A stretch of 64,000 nt of DNA from the NCBI GenBank assembly GCA_023213315.1, contig JAKCPI010005106.1, forward strand, positions 1 to 64,000, written 5' to 3'. Positions 24,922-37,400 of the stretch are shown one piece after another. The DNA comes from Euborellia annulipes (lineage: Eukaryota; Arthropoda; Insecta; Dermaptera; Anisolabididae). Position 1 is the first letter of the stretch. The number at the start of each line of letters is the position of its first letter. Made by a program: the position numbers and the translations under genes. Below the pieces are notes generated by a model. It had not been told where the DNA came from. It did not search any database and saw nothing but the letters and a program-made list of their open reading frames with translations.

Positions 24922-25178
24922 CAGGAGCGGATTAAAGGGGGAGGGCGGTGGGGGCGATCGCCCCCCCCCCCCCGAGAAGAAATTCAAAATGTTATAAAAA
25001 CTAGTAATCTAAAGAAATTATGATTTTCGCTCTTTAATTTCATTTGAATTTGTTACCAATCAATTTAAATAAATAGGAAAGGGGTTTAAATGGCTATAGA
25101 TGCCGACAAAGTCCTAAAATATAAAAATAAAAAAAAACCGCCCCCCCCCCCCAACAAAATTGCATTAATCCGCCACTG
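24922..25178 (+). mobile_element. hAT-type miniature element carrying a SINE-like tail
   Basis: Starts CAGGAGCGGATTAAAGG and ends TTAATCCGCCACTG. Flanks CACCGGGA and CACTGGGA match at 7 of 8 bases. The interior includes TTTAAATGGCTATAGATGCC followed by GACAAAGTCC and an A-rich run, a SINE 3' domain in the same place as in the sister copy at 54918-55171. The SINE piece was therefore captured before this family spread. Confidence 0.75.
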
Positions 25179-26006
25179 CACTGGGATGGATTGATATGAA
25201 AAAATTTGGTGTAGAAAAATAAGATTTCTAATCATCACCTATTAATATTATTCAATTATAACCGCCTAACAAAAAAACAAACAAAATTAAAATATACCTT
25301 TCTATATATAAAGCAAATTCATTTTAAGAAAAGATGAATTTTAAATTGTGGAGTATTAAAAATAGGAAAGACACTTTGATACTCTTTGATATCATCTCAG
25401 ATTGTGGCACCATCAAGCGGCGAGAGTTCGAACTAAATAACAAGCTTGTTGTTGTATGATTTGATTCTCTTATGCACGCGACAATCAAGTTCCAAGAATA
25501 CTTCGGTTCCAAGAAAAATGGATATTCTTAGAAATATATTTTAATAATGAATTATTAAAATGATATAAAACATTTATATAATAAAAAAATAAGAAATAGG
25601 ATTTTTGTCAAATACAAATTGATATGGTAGAAAACTTTAGGATACGCAATTTTACAAGAGAATAGAGAGAGTGAGAGTAAATTAAACTAATTATAAATAC
25701 CACTAGTAATAATCCTGAGTCGACCAAGCAGTGTGAGAATAAGATGACGACCATTAAAATTAATAATCCATTATCCAAAAGCACTGATGAACACTAATTA
25801 AAACACTGATGAGCACTAATAATCACAAAATAAAAAAAACTTTTAATAAAAAACGCGTATATGAAGTGAATAGATGGCGCGTGAAAAGCCAACTGACTAG
25901 ATGGCGTAGATGGCGTCACAGGATGGCGTCCCTCTCTCCTTTAAAAGTGGGGGGAATTCACAAAAGGAGTGGGGGAGATGGCGCGTAGAATGAAGGCATT
26001 TTTTTA

Positions 26007-26913
26007 ATCTGGTGTGATGTTGCACAGCACACAAATTTCTGTTAGCTTCGATAATTTAAAGTGCATATATTTAGTTCTTGGTAGTATGGTACATTAGAAT
26101 CAGGGAGGTATTAGAATTCATATGTAAAATTTTTAAACATGGGAAAAATATTTATATTTTGTTATTTGTTACCAAGGTAACCATTTCTCCTATCTTTCTA
26201 TGAAGTATTAGAGTAAAGTGGGCTTTATAATATTTCAATGATGCCGAAATGTGAATATACTGGGTACATTTTAAATAGGCCTAGCATCTAAAAAATAAAC
26301 GATTTATGAATTTTATTCAAAATCGTTGGAGCAAACTGAGAAAATAGAAAAAAAATACATCAGTAAAGTACTAGTAGCCTACTATTTGGTTGTTTTGATT
26401 AAAAGTATGGAGGTGGAGGAAGAAAAGAAAAATAATTTTTCTAATTTTATAGACTCGGCGCAAAGCCAGGACAACGTGGTTAATGAAATACAGATGGACG
26501 TATTTTTTTTTTTTAATTAATTAAAATACGTCCATCGTATTTCATTAACCATCGATTGGAGGAAGGGGGATTGGTGAAAGTCGGGATCGAATAAAATTAG
26601 ATAAAAATGATTGATTTGTCGATTTTTGGTATCATATCTTTAATAGTACATATTAATATTAAAAGCTTATTTTCACACCTTAGGGAGGTGCCTAACTTAT
26701 ATATAAAATTTCAGCCTCATAGTTCAATTGCTTCATGCTTAAAAGTGAACACAGACAGACACACACACACCACATACGGACAGACCATGTCGCGAAAACC
26801 ACTTTTTTGGATTCAGGGGACCTCAAAACGTGTATATCCACCAAAATCTCGTCATCGAATTTTTGACATGAATCCAATACTTTCTAAATATATTCATTAA
26901 TAAGGAAGAGAAA
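26007..26913 (+). mobile_element. Hairpin-ended repeat, diverged copy
   Basis: Runs from ATCTGGTGTGATG through the RFX-like GTTACCAAGGTAAC (26168-26181) and CATGTCGCGAAAACCACTTT to a decayed end palindrome finishing AAGAGAAAGTA. An extra segment at about 26410-26600 contains a hairpin (AAATACAGATGGACGTATTT mirrored by AAATACGTCCATCGTATTT). Confidence 0.6.
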
Positions 26914-27021
26914 GTAAAAAGGCAATTATTTCTATTACAAGTCGAATAGATAAGAGAGAGCCTTTCTCGAAATTTATTAAATAAAATTACAATGGAAGAC
27001 CAACGATTTTTTTTTAATCAA

Positions 27022-27080
27022 AAAATACACACTTTTTCCCATTCACAGGCAGGCGCGCTACTAACTACGCCAAGCCCGGG
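27022..27080 (-). repeat. Internally deleted SINE, family A
   Basis: On the minus strand GGGCTTGGCGTAGTTAGTAG (A-box head) passes directly into GTGAATGGGAAAAAGTGTG and an A-rich end, so the B box and middle are missing. Confidence 0.4.
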
Positions 27081-27400
27081 CGACCAACGATTTGATGCAA
27101 ATAAAGTTGAAGAGAAGTTGTTGTTGATGTTATGGAATGGAAAAGAGCAAGTACAGGAGCAGCAATAAGATATTATCTTATAGACTCTGACGAAACATTG
27201 ACACTCGCCTGTTTTTATAAAAAAATATACATGTGAACAAATTCGTGCCACAACAACAATGACAACTTTGTGCTCTTTTCCATTCCGCAAATAAAGTTTT
27301 CCAGAAATAATATATAATTTTATGCCTCAAAGATGTATGGACGGTTGTAGCGCTTCCCCATTTGGTTAAAATTTTTTAATATTGTGAAATGCCTCTGATT

Positions 27401-27570
27401 CAGCGGTTCGCAACCTTTTTTGATGTGCGGCCCACTTTTTCTGTAAAAAAAACGCTGAGGCCCAGTTTATATATTGTATAATTTTATATATATGTATAGT
27501 TTTTTATCTTTCCTTACAAGTCCGCGGCCCAGGTCGAATCAGCCTGCGGCCCACGGGTTGAGAACCGCTG
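27401..27570 (+). mobile_element. SPIN-like hAT miniature element
   Basis: Starts CAGCGGTTCGCAACCTTTTT and ends GGGTTGAGAACCGCTG, with GCGGCCCAC segments near both ends. Flanks CTCTGATT and CTCTAATG match at 6 of 8 bases. The end sequence closely resembles that of SPIN (Space Invader) hAT transposons, known for horizontal transfer among animals. No transposase. Confidence 0.65.
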
Positions 27571-27650
27571 CTCTAATGAAACAAGAGTACGAGTAAATTA
27601 TCGTAATTAATTAAAGAAAGGAGGATACGGAGGAGGTCTTAATATTTATA

Positions 27651-28225
27651 CCGGGTGTCCCAGGTGTCACGCACCCCATTGTTGGGATCGAAAGAGAAAA
27701 ATATTCTGAGCCCAAAAACCATGTTTGGAATTTTTTGATTAAGTAGTTAATTAGTAATTAATTAATAAAAGTGACCAATCAGGAGCGCGCTACAGAAGAA
27801 TAGAAAATAAGTGGGATAGTAGTAGATAAATGACAGAGAAGCTTCACGTAAATTCTTTTGGTTAATCATAAGTCTTTAATTGTTGTATTTCAAAAATTAT
27901 TACTTATTATTTCATTCATTAACCAAAACAATTCAGCTGAAACTTCTCTGTCATTTATTTTGAGATTATTATTTTTGTACTTCAATAATAATTATTATTA
28001 TTTTATTAATTAACCAAAACAATTTACGTGAAGCTTCTCTGTCATTTATCTACTACTATCCCACTTATTTTCTATTCTTCTGTAGCGCGCTCCTGATTGG
28101 TCACTTTTATTAATTAATTACTAATTAACTACTTAATCAAAAATTCCAAACATGGATTTTTGGGCTCAGAATATTTTTTCTCTTTCGATCCCAACAATGG
28201 GGTGCGTGACACCTGGGACACCGGG
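27651..28225. mobile_element. 575-bp element with inverted arms of about 220 bp
   Basis: CCGGGTGTCCCAGGTGTCAC at 27651 pairs with GTGACACCTGGGACACCGGG ending at 28225. The pairing continues to about 27875 and 28005. Both ends abut TATA, consistent with a TA target (Tc1/mariner-like), which is inference. It lies just downstream of the MED16 stop and polyadenylation signal. Confidence 0.7.
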
Positions 28226-28313
28226 TATAAAAGGAGTAAATGGGAGGCCATGACCGGGACAAATTCAATCCTTTACAGGAATATATATTAAAATTGATAT
28301 ATAATTTATACAA

Positions 28314-28319
28314 TTTATT
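28314..28319 (-). promoter_or_regulatory. MED16 polyadenylation signal AATAAA
   Basis: TTTATT on the plus strand (AATAAA on the minus strand), 35 bp past the MED16 stop codon. Confidence 0.6.
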
Positions 28320-28353
28320 TAATACATAAAATTATAAAATGATTGAGATTGAA

Positions 28354-28497
28354 TCAATGAGGCAACGGCGGGACGAGCGACCAACGGCCTCCACAGCGAC
28401 AGCTCCTTGCCCAACGCAGATCCCAGGCTTTTAGAGCCAGAGTTCTCGTAGCTGTATGCACCTGAGCCCTGTCCCCGCATCGGGCACACTGCTTCAC
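28354..28497 (-). CDS. MED16: MED16 exon 15 (C-terminus and stop)
   Basis: Acceptor CTCTTGCAG, phase 0. Encodes VKQCARCGDRAQVHTATRTL and ends SLVPPLPH-stop (TGA at 28354-28356). The CxxC and CxC pairs match the conserved Cys motif at the MED16 C-terminus. Confidence 0.9.
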   Translation of the reverse strand: MKQCARCGDRAQVHTATRTLALKAWDLRWARSCRCGGRWSLVPPLPH

Positions 28498-31400
28498 CTG
28501 CAAGAGTATCCAGAGAGTAAATAACTAGCAAAGCCTCGATTGGTCCAGATCGAATTTTTGAGAGGTCATCTTGGAAAATCTGATTCATCTTGAAGAATAG
28601 ATAAAATTTTGTTCATATCCAAACAGATTCAATTAATTAATTTCACTTTACAGTCTATCGACAAAATTGTAAAATATATAAATTATTTATTTTTTTTTAA
28701 TATTAATTTAATAATTTTAGGAGAAATCAACTTGTGTACTTTGCAAGTCAGATTTCCAATTCGACATTGGGCACATCGATCAAGAAGAAAAAAAAAAAAA
28801 AGGGGGGGGGGGGGGGGGGTAGAGAAATAAAAAACTAACATCAAACAAGAAATACAGTTAGAAGAAAATGCAGCCAGAATTTTTCCTTTATAAAAATAAA
28901 TTTTTAACAATTCGGCTTTAGTTAAAGCCATCTTCGGAGCTGTTAGTTGTCATTATATGCATTTATTTGGAATTGTATTTAGTATTGACTTTTGATTCAA
29001 ATAGAAAGCTAGATGATTGAATAAGATTTTAGATTTTTTTATTAATTTCAGAATTATATAACCAGGGGTGGGCAAACTACGGCCCGCGGGCACTTACAAT
29101 ATATTAGGATAGGATCAATAGTAAGGCTGAACGCACACCGATCGAGCAAAAACGTTTTCTAACAAAACGTTTTTGCTTAAAACTGTTTTTTCAATGCTTT
29201 TTCTATTGGTCAACGCACACCGAAGAGACAAAACACAATCGGACATGATTCGACATCATCGAACAAATACGAAAACGTTTTTGCTCGTTCAGTGTGCGTT
29301 CATCCTAAATATAATTCTAAATAAATGCATATTTTGACAACTAACAGCTCCAAAGATGGCTTTAACCAAAGCCGAAACGTTGGCTGTTAAAAATATATTT
29401 TTTTAAAGGAAAAATTCTGGGTGCGTTTTCTTTTAACTTTCATTCCTGATACAAATTCCATCCAGCCATAAAATTCCATTATACTAAGAAATACAGTGAT
29501 TATTACAGTCGTTATTAGAAGAAAAGTTTGACATAGGATCGCCATATTGTGAGTGCCCGCGGGCCGTAGTTTGCCCACCCCTGGGTTATATAATTCTGAA
29601 ATTACTTCCCCTGCCCATTATACTTGATAGTTTTCGTTCCGTAGCCGCAGCTAAATATTTTTTTCTTTTGAGTTTAATTAATAATACTTCTTTATAAAAA
29701 AACATTTACCATAAAAATAAACCCTATCTTCGAGCTTTATTATTTCATAAAAGGTCAAAAATTCCGAAAATTGTTGTCCCACATTACTGAATAGCTACTC
29801 AAAAAAGGTCACAGCAACTCCCTCTCCATTGTCACTGTCATTTTTGAAAAATAAACTATTTTTAAAACATCTCTTTTGTCTAAAAATTAATTTTAAAAAA
29901 CATATCAAGTAATATGGGACAAGAAAAATGCAGAAAACTATCAAGTATTATGGGACAGAGGGAGTAATAAAAAAATCTAAAATCTTATTCAACATCTAGC
30001 TTTCTATTTGATACTAATAATATTTGTTTAATTTAAACCATTAAAACCCAACAAGGTTTCAAGCCCAAACGGAATATAATATTTGTTGATAATAGAAGTG
30101 GCTGTCCAGCGATTAGAATGATGAAGGAAGAGAGGATGTCAGCCAAAAGGAGCCTCTAATCGAATAAAAATGTCCACTTAGAAGACGTTTCGGGTTTAAT
30201 TAGATAAATCCATCATCAGTTCCTAAGAGCTGAAATGAGCATAAATGATAATTTTAATACAACAAAATAAACATTTCTTAAATTATAAAAAACATCCGAT
30301 CTTACATTATTGGCAATGTCAAGGTATACACCAATGAGATGCAGATAGAGTTGTTATATATAAGCATATACAAAAATTATATAAAAATATAAATTTGCAC
30401 ATAAGATGACGTATGCTCATCAGTTAATACGGCCAAGTCTCAAATGTATATAAAATTTTATTATCAAATACACTTATTATAAGATAAATACCAGGGGAAC
30501 AAACGAACTCTGAGTTCATTGACCCATAATACATCTTAATAAACACCAAAATCTCACAAAAGCGTGTAATTGACCTCTTCGAAAATATATTATTTATTTA
30601 TTTGCAAATTAAAATTTTCTAACTTAATTAATTTATAATATTAATATATTTTCGAATTACAAATAATGTTATAAACAACGCCCAGATTTAAATATAATAA
30701 AAAATTGTTTATAAAAGATCGGATGTTTTTTATTATTTAAGAAATGTTTATGTTGTTGAATTATAATTATCATTTATGCTCATTTCAGCTCTTAGGAACT
30801 GATGACGGATTTATCTAATTAAACCCGAAACGTCTTCTAAGTGGAGATTTTTATTCGATAGAGGCTCCTTTTGGCTGACATCCTCTCTTCCTTCATCATT
30901 CTAAGGAATATAATATTTTTTATACAAAACAAAAAGGTGTTTGATGCGTATTTGGCAAACCATTGTATAGAATAACCTTCATGGATTTATTGATCCTCCC
31001 AAGTATGCTCTGTTGACTTGTTATATTCAATATTCCTAGTCAAAATTGCTTCATAGAAGATACTCATAATAATTATATTGAAGATGCTTTTATATGAAAA
31101 AAATTATTGATAATATACTTGTAATGGAGATTTGCCGAGGAAAAGGTGTCGAATGCTGTCCAGAATTTGTCCTGCTTGCAATCCGCCTTCAACTTGACTT
31201 GCCTCGCCAGAAACTTGCAGAGACTCCGGTTCCAAGCCATATTCGAGCTGGTAACATAAAGATTTATAATTTTTTAAACTTTTAATACATCAATATTATA
31301 AATGATATTTGAATAGTATATCGAAAAAATGGAATGTCAAAGAGAATGATATTATTTGTTTATTAAGTTGACTACCATGAATTCAGAAAGGCCTAATCAA

Positions 31401-34400
31401 GGGTATGGGATTAAGAGGTAATGGTGGTGGGTTGTTTATCCGATGTATATATATATAACAAAGTTATAAAATATTAACTAGCGAGAGCTTTGTTTAAAAA
31501 AGATGGAATTTTTGCAAACAACGCTCAAAGACTTATGTAAGCTAGTCAATATATCGTTTCACGATAGCAAATTTGCGAGATGAGTTTGTGTTTATGATTG
31601 GGCAAAAGTTGCGCCACTGGAGTCGAACCAGGACCTGAACAATTTGAACAATTTGAAAGGGCTGAAGATGAGACAATAAAATTACCTCAAAAATTACCTC
31701 GTTGGATTGTGAAAATTGGTTAGAGGTCAAGATCATTGAACTTAATTATGTACAATGTTTGAATCTGGCCATGTGCACACATTTGAAAGCTTGTTTTATT
31801 ATAACAGAAGTTACAGACGTTTTTGTCTGCACTGTTTGTGAAATTTTCCGAACTTTGGGCATTTTTTGGGCAGCCTACTTTTGCTGTATTTGTGCTACAA
31901 TTTTATAATTTACATTTTTCATTCTCTCGCCATGTGCAATGAACATTCCAAATTTTATTAAAATCGGAGATGGTCGGGTTGAAAATTGTACTTTACTGTG
32001 TAGATTTGAAATGGAATGGCTCAAAAATATCTTGATTTCATTATTATTATTATTATTACGTCACTACATTTCCTGTTTTGAGGAAAGATAAAACGGGGTT
32101 GTAGTACTGGTCTTTATTTCGCTGGGGTAAGAAAATAAAATTTTTTTTATATATAAAAGAAATATTTAAGAGGGTTCAGTAGTGTAGATGTTACGAATAT
32201 TTTTCCCGATAAGAGGTGTGTGTCTTAAAAAGTAAGTCAAAAAAAAAGTTGTGTGCTGTGCGATCAGTCACACCAGATTTTTTTCAATTAATTTTATTAA
32301 TTACCTGAATTGGAAGTGTTTGATAAAAAAGCGGAGGTCCAGCAACTGCTGTGTTACTCGACTGTGCATATAAAGGAGGAACCATCACTTGATTGGGTAA
32401 GAGGAGACATTCATCTGAAAAAAAGAGAATATTTCTGTTAAAAAAAGAAGACAATTTCTATTTAAAAAAAAATCATTTTTACTTGGGTTTTTGTAGTAAA
32501 GTGACGTCATATCTAAAAAAAGTAAAAAAGTTCCGGGGCTATTGAACCACTCTTTCTAAAAATATATTTAGATTTAATCTAGCTTTTATGGTCAAATGCC
32601 AGGTAGATAAAAGGACAATTTTTCGATAATTTTTTGCTTAAAAGATGAGGTTTTTCGAGAAGAAATTGATTCTGGAGTTTATTAATCTTTTTATATAGTC
32701 TATTAGAGTTTTTCTTTCTGCACAAATTGGCATCACATTTAGTCTGATCTGATTAGACGATCGGAATCTACAGGGGTTTAAACTTTCAAATTAGAATTTA
32801 CCGCCGGGCAGTAAAATGAAATAATTGGAATAAAATAAATGGCGAAATCTTTAGCTGAAGGATCATTCTTTCTAACCGTATATTCAAGATAATTATACCT
32901 CTAAAGACAGAGGAGATATTCAAGCCGCCAACTTTTTCGTGCATGCCACCCTACCCGGCCACTATACACACATGCATTGCAAGACGTTGTCACGTCAAAA
33001 AGGAAGAGTAGAATTTTTTTAAATTATTTATCGTATATATTCGGTATTAAAATTAAATTGATAATTTCACGCACACTCTCTAGAACGCTATAGTTGTAAA
33101 ACGAGATTTATATTTCTCTCCACTTGTCTTCAAATAAAACGATTAAAAAAATGGTTGAAAAATACTAAGTTTAATGAGATGAAAACGTACGTGTCTTTCT
33201 TTTCATATGACATTAAAACAATATACAAAGTTTTTTTAAATAAAAGTCATAAGGCTATAACTAGAAAATGTACACATTAAATATTTTCTATTTCATAAAA
33301 AATAATTATTATTATTTATAAGGGTATTTAATTAGACTGTTGTATAACTCGAGGTGTCAAATAATGGAAAAAGTCTCTCAAGTTATAGAAAGATATACTA
33401 ACAAAAGAAATTTAAAATTTGATTACCCAGGTCAACAAAAAACCCCCCTGACTTTACTCTTGTAGCTACTCCATAGGAAAGATAGGAGAAATGGTTGCCA
33501 TGGTAACAAAATATAAATATTTTCCCATACTAATAAATTTTACATCTTGAAATTCGAATGTACCGTACTGTCGGGGGGCAGGGGGGCCAATGCCCCCCCC
33601 CCTGGCTTGTCCTGAAAATTTTTTATCTATTAAAAACAAATATATACTTTTCCAATTGGGAATTTTTTTTTTTAAATGAGCTTATATAAGGAAAATAATT
33701 AATTATAATTATATTTAATAAATAATTAATCTATGTTTATTTTAATTGCAAACCCCCCCCCCCCTCTCGTCCTAACGAATGGTTGCCCCCCCCCCCTAAC
33801 AAGATGTCTGACTACGCCCATGCTGCTGAGCCTTCTGAGGAAAGCCGGTCCATTTAAACTTCAATCCTAAATTCCTAATAATTAATAATTTTAAATAAAT
33901 ACTTACTTATTCAACTTTAAATGCGCTAAGAAAATATTTATAAATATATACAATTTAATATTTATTAATTCAAATAACAGACAAAAAAGTTAGGGTGCCA
34001 CCGGGAGTCGAACCACGGATCCACCTATTTGTACTCACTGTGCCCTAGCCACTGGACCACAGCACGCCATCAAGAGAAATGTACCACCAAATTTCTTCCT
34101 CTGGGGAGCCCCGAGTTCTTTAGGTTCTTAAAATTGGACGATGGTCGGGCTAAGCTTAGGGAACAACTTTGCCCACTATTATCAGACATAATTGTTTTTT
34201 TGTTTTTTTTTTTTATTAAATCAAAACAAATAAAGAAATTTATGCTCAATTTTCAAATTTAAATAATTTTTTAACGAACTTCTAACTAAAGACCGCAAAA
34301 TGCATAAATGTGGATTTTATAAGCAACCATTAGATCAGCGCCTTTCCAAACTGAGAGGCCAGTGGCGTCATTTGGGAGGGGGGGGAGCAGGGGGAGGCAT

Positions 34401-37400
34401 TTGCCCCTCCAAGGGCTCTGATTTTTATAAAATTCTATATTGTTCTTAAATAAAATATTTCAAAATATATGTACGAAATTAAACAATTAATTAAATTAAA
34501 TATCTTTTGCCCAAATTTGAGTACCTATTTATAAATAAATTTTAATAAAAAAAAAAGTTTGCTCCCCCCCCCCCAAGAAAACGTTGAAATGATGCAAAAT
34601 TTCAAACCAATTGAATAAGAAGTTTTTGAGTTTTCATTGACGAAAAAAATTATTACCAGAGACATCATTCCAAAAACTACTTAAACGGATTCTGGTGACC
34701 TCAAAGTTTTTTTTACAATCACATTAACTGGACCCTGTTATGCATTAGTATATCAAGCGCCAAAAAATTAAAAATTGAGTTAAGCACAGAATATTGTTTC
34801 AAATGCTATAATTAATAGTATTTTTTATGAAATATGTCCTAAAAAAATTTATATTTAATGTTACTTGCACAATTGACAAAAAAAATTATATATAATCCAA
34901 TGAAAACAAAAAACTTTAATTGTTGATTTTCTCAAAACTCGGTAGCTGGCGCTTGACACACTAATGCGTAACAGGGTCCAACTTTACCTACTCAACCTAC
35001 GATGAGAGTATATCTCAAGGCTAGATGACACTTGAAGGTTCGTGACCAATGGCTTTTTTATTTTAATCATTGGAGGAAAATAAAATAATCATCAAAAATC
35101 TCTTTTAATTCTGCATGTTCAAAGGTCATTTAAGGCGCGCGTCTCGAGGTGCTGATTTTGAGAGGTTGCGGCCACAATTTTTTTAAATTAAAGCTATTTG
35201 AATATATCTACAACTTATAGAAGCTCTTTTTTTGATTTTCGACAATTTTTTTTATAGATAAATCACATTATTTTTAAAAAATTCGGTCTATATCTTATAG
35301 AAAATTAAATTAGTAATCATTATGTTAAAGAATAATTTTGTGCCATTAATTAATTAAGTGGAACCTTTCAAATGAAATAGAACAAAATGCTTGTTTCCCT
35401 ATGGGCAGAACTAACGCCATCTCTTGCCGCCTAGAGTAACCAGCTTCTCAATCGGCTATTAATGATTTTTCGAGACGCGCACCTTAAACATTTTTTTTTT
35501 TAATAGAAAAAAATTAAAAATATAAAGAATTATTTAATATAAATAATATTTAATGTTACTACTCAAAGACTTCATCGTCACCACTTTCTCTTTTTTGTTC
35601 CCCCTTGTGTCCAACTTTCTCTAATTTCCACTCATGCGCTGTGCTCGGCTGTTCATTTTCACTTTTTGGAGCGATCTCAATAAATAATTCAGAGGTAAGG
35701 CTTTTGGGTCTTGGCGAAACATTTGCAATAAAAAATTCCCCTTGAGAACCCTTTGGCGATTTCACTGTTTTTTCACAGGGAGGTTCTTCAACGATCACGT
35801 CTGTTTTTGTGAATTCCTTTTTAGGCAGGTGATGGATCGAGATAACTTCGGCTGTAGGCTCCGTGAGTATCTGCGGAGATGTTTGACTCGGGGTGCTTCT
35901 TTTAACAATTCGAGGTCCTCCTTGAGCCTCCTTGGCCAAGGCTTCGGCGCGGATCTCTTTCCAATTGTCATAGTACATATAAAGAGGTGCGCTTTTTCTT
36001 TTATTCGACGATGAGCCTTGCTCGCTGGTGCTTTTGATATACAAAGTATGCCGTTGTGGCGTCTTCTCCGCCTGTGTGATCAGATCTTGAAAGAAGACCT
36101 CTCTCGGCGATTTCGGTGCTGGCTCATCTGAAGCGTTTGCTTTTTCCACGTCAATTTTCAAACTTGGTCTCGTTTTACGGACGACGACGGGCTCATCTGA
36201 TTTCACTTCAACGACCACTGTTTGATTGATATTAATATCTCCAGCTTTTTGCCTCTTATTGTATTCCTCTTCGAAATCGCCGGCAAGGGACACCGTCGAC
36301 GCGTTCCCATGGAGGCTCTCTCTGTTTTTATTCGACTTCACAGGTGTTTGAATTGGAATAGTTTGCGTCGATTGATCTCCAATAAGGATTGGCTCGTCTT
36401 GTTTAGGCTGAATTGTCGAAGCTCTTGTCTCAAATATCGGCCTATCTTTGAAATGGTCCTTATCGATTACTTCAAAGTTGTCATAACGAAATTGATCGTT
36501 TTTGGTGTTTTGAAGTTTACATAAGCGGCGATATCGATACCACCAAAAACTTATTAAAAGTCCAATTACGAAGAGCCAAAATAAAAAAGCGATGAGGATA
36601 TAAAGTAGAATCCAATAGGGTGGCCAAAGGTAATAGGGCAAAATGGACCACAGCACTGGGATAAAAATGAACCAATAAACAAACGAGAAAGCTCCGCACA
36701 CCCAATGCACCACATGCAATTTGCGAGTTTTTCGTTCGGTCCGAGCCGCCGAGTCCGTTTTTACAAGTTCGTTTTTGATCATGTTTACTCGAAGAGAAAC
36801 ACAACAGGAATAACGGGACTTGGAAAAAGAGGTTTCTCTCTTATCAATAACGGAAACCACGGAGCTATCAAATCAACCACAGACATTTCCTTTGAAATTT
36901 TATCGGAGCTCTAAGTGCGACTAGGTGCAATGTTAACGGAAATATTCTAATAAATAATGAAAGTCTGATAATAAAAGTGGGATAAATTTATAGAAATATA
37001 AAAAAATAACCTATTTTTTCCTATCTACTTAAAAAAAATAAAGAAAAACTTTTATTTTTGTTTTACAATAAAAAATAATTAAAATAAAAGCTATTAATTA
37101 TTTAACATATTAATAAAAACTAATATTATTAAATTAATATCAAATAATATCACGTGGTCCATAACTTAATTATACTACTTATTTATAATGACTCGTGATA
37201 CGTATCTCAATGATGAAGAAAAAGTAAAAATTATTGCGTTTAAAGAAGAAGGCTGTTCATTTACAAATATTGCAACGAAAATAGGCCCAAATGACAATGT
37301 CGATTGGTAATTTCCTCAAAATTCGAATGCATACGCTTCAATGAAAAGAGGAGGACCAAACAAGAAGTTATCCCAGCGAGATAAACCCGGATGATTCGAG

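Larger units (their letters stand above)
30085..30904. mobile_element. Foldback retroelement-like unit with hammerhead cores and 14-bp duplication
   Basis: Arms of about 190 bp (30113-30310 and 30715-30904) are reverse complements. Each arm contains CTGATGA, a stem-loop, GAAACGTC and a stem I partner. The unit is bracketed by a perfect 14-bp direct repeat GGAATATAATATTT (30071-30084 and 30905-30918), with an extra 28 bp on the left side only. Target duplications of this length suggest insertion by target-primed retrotransposition. No reverse transcriptase is present, so it is non-autonomous. It lies in MED16 intron 14. Confidence 0.75.

Noticed and set aside
36783..36860. 26-codon upstream extension of the nested membrane protein
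   Set aside because: It has no ATG; the frame is merely open. The first ATG with good context is at 36780-36782.
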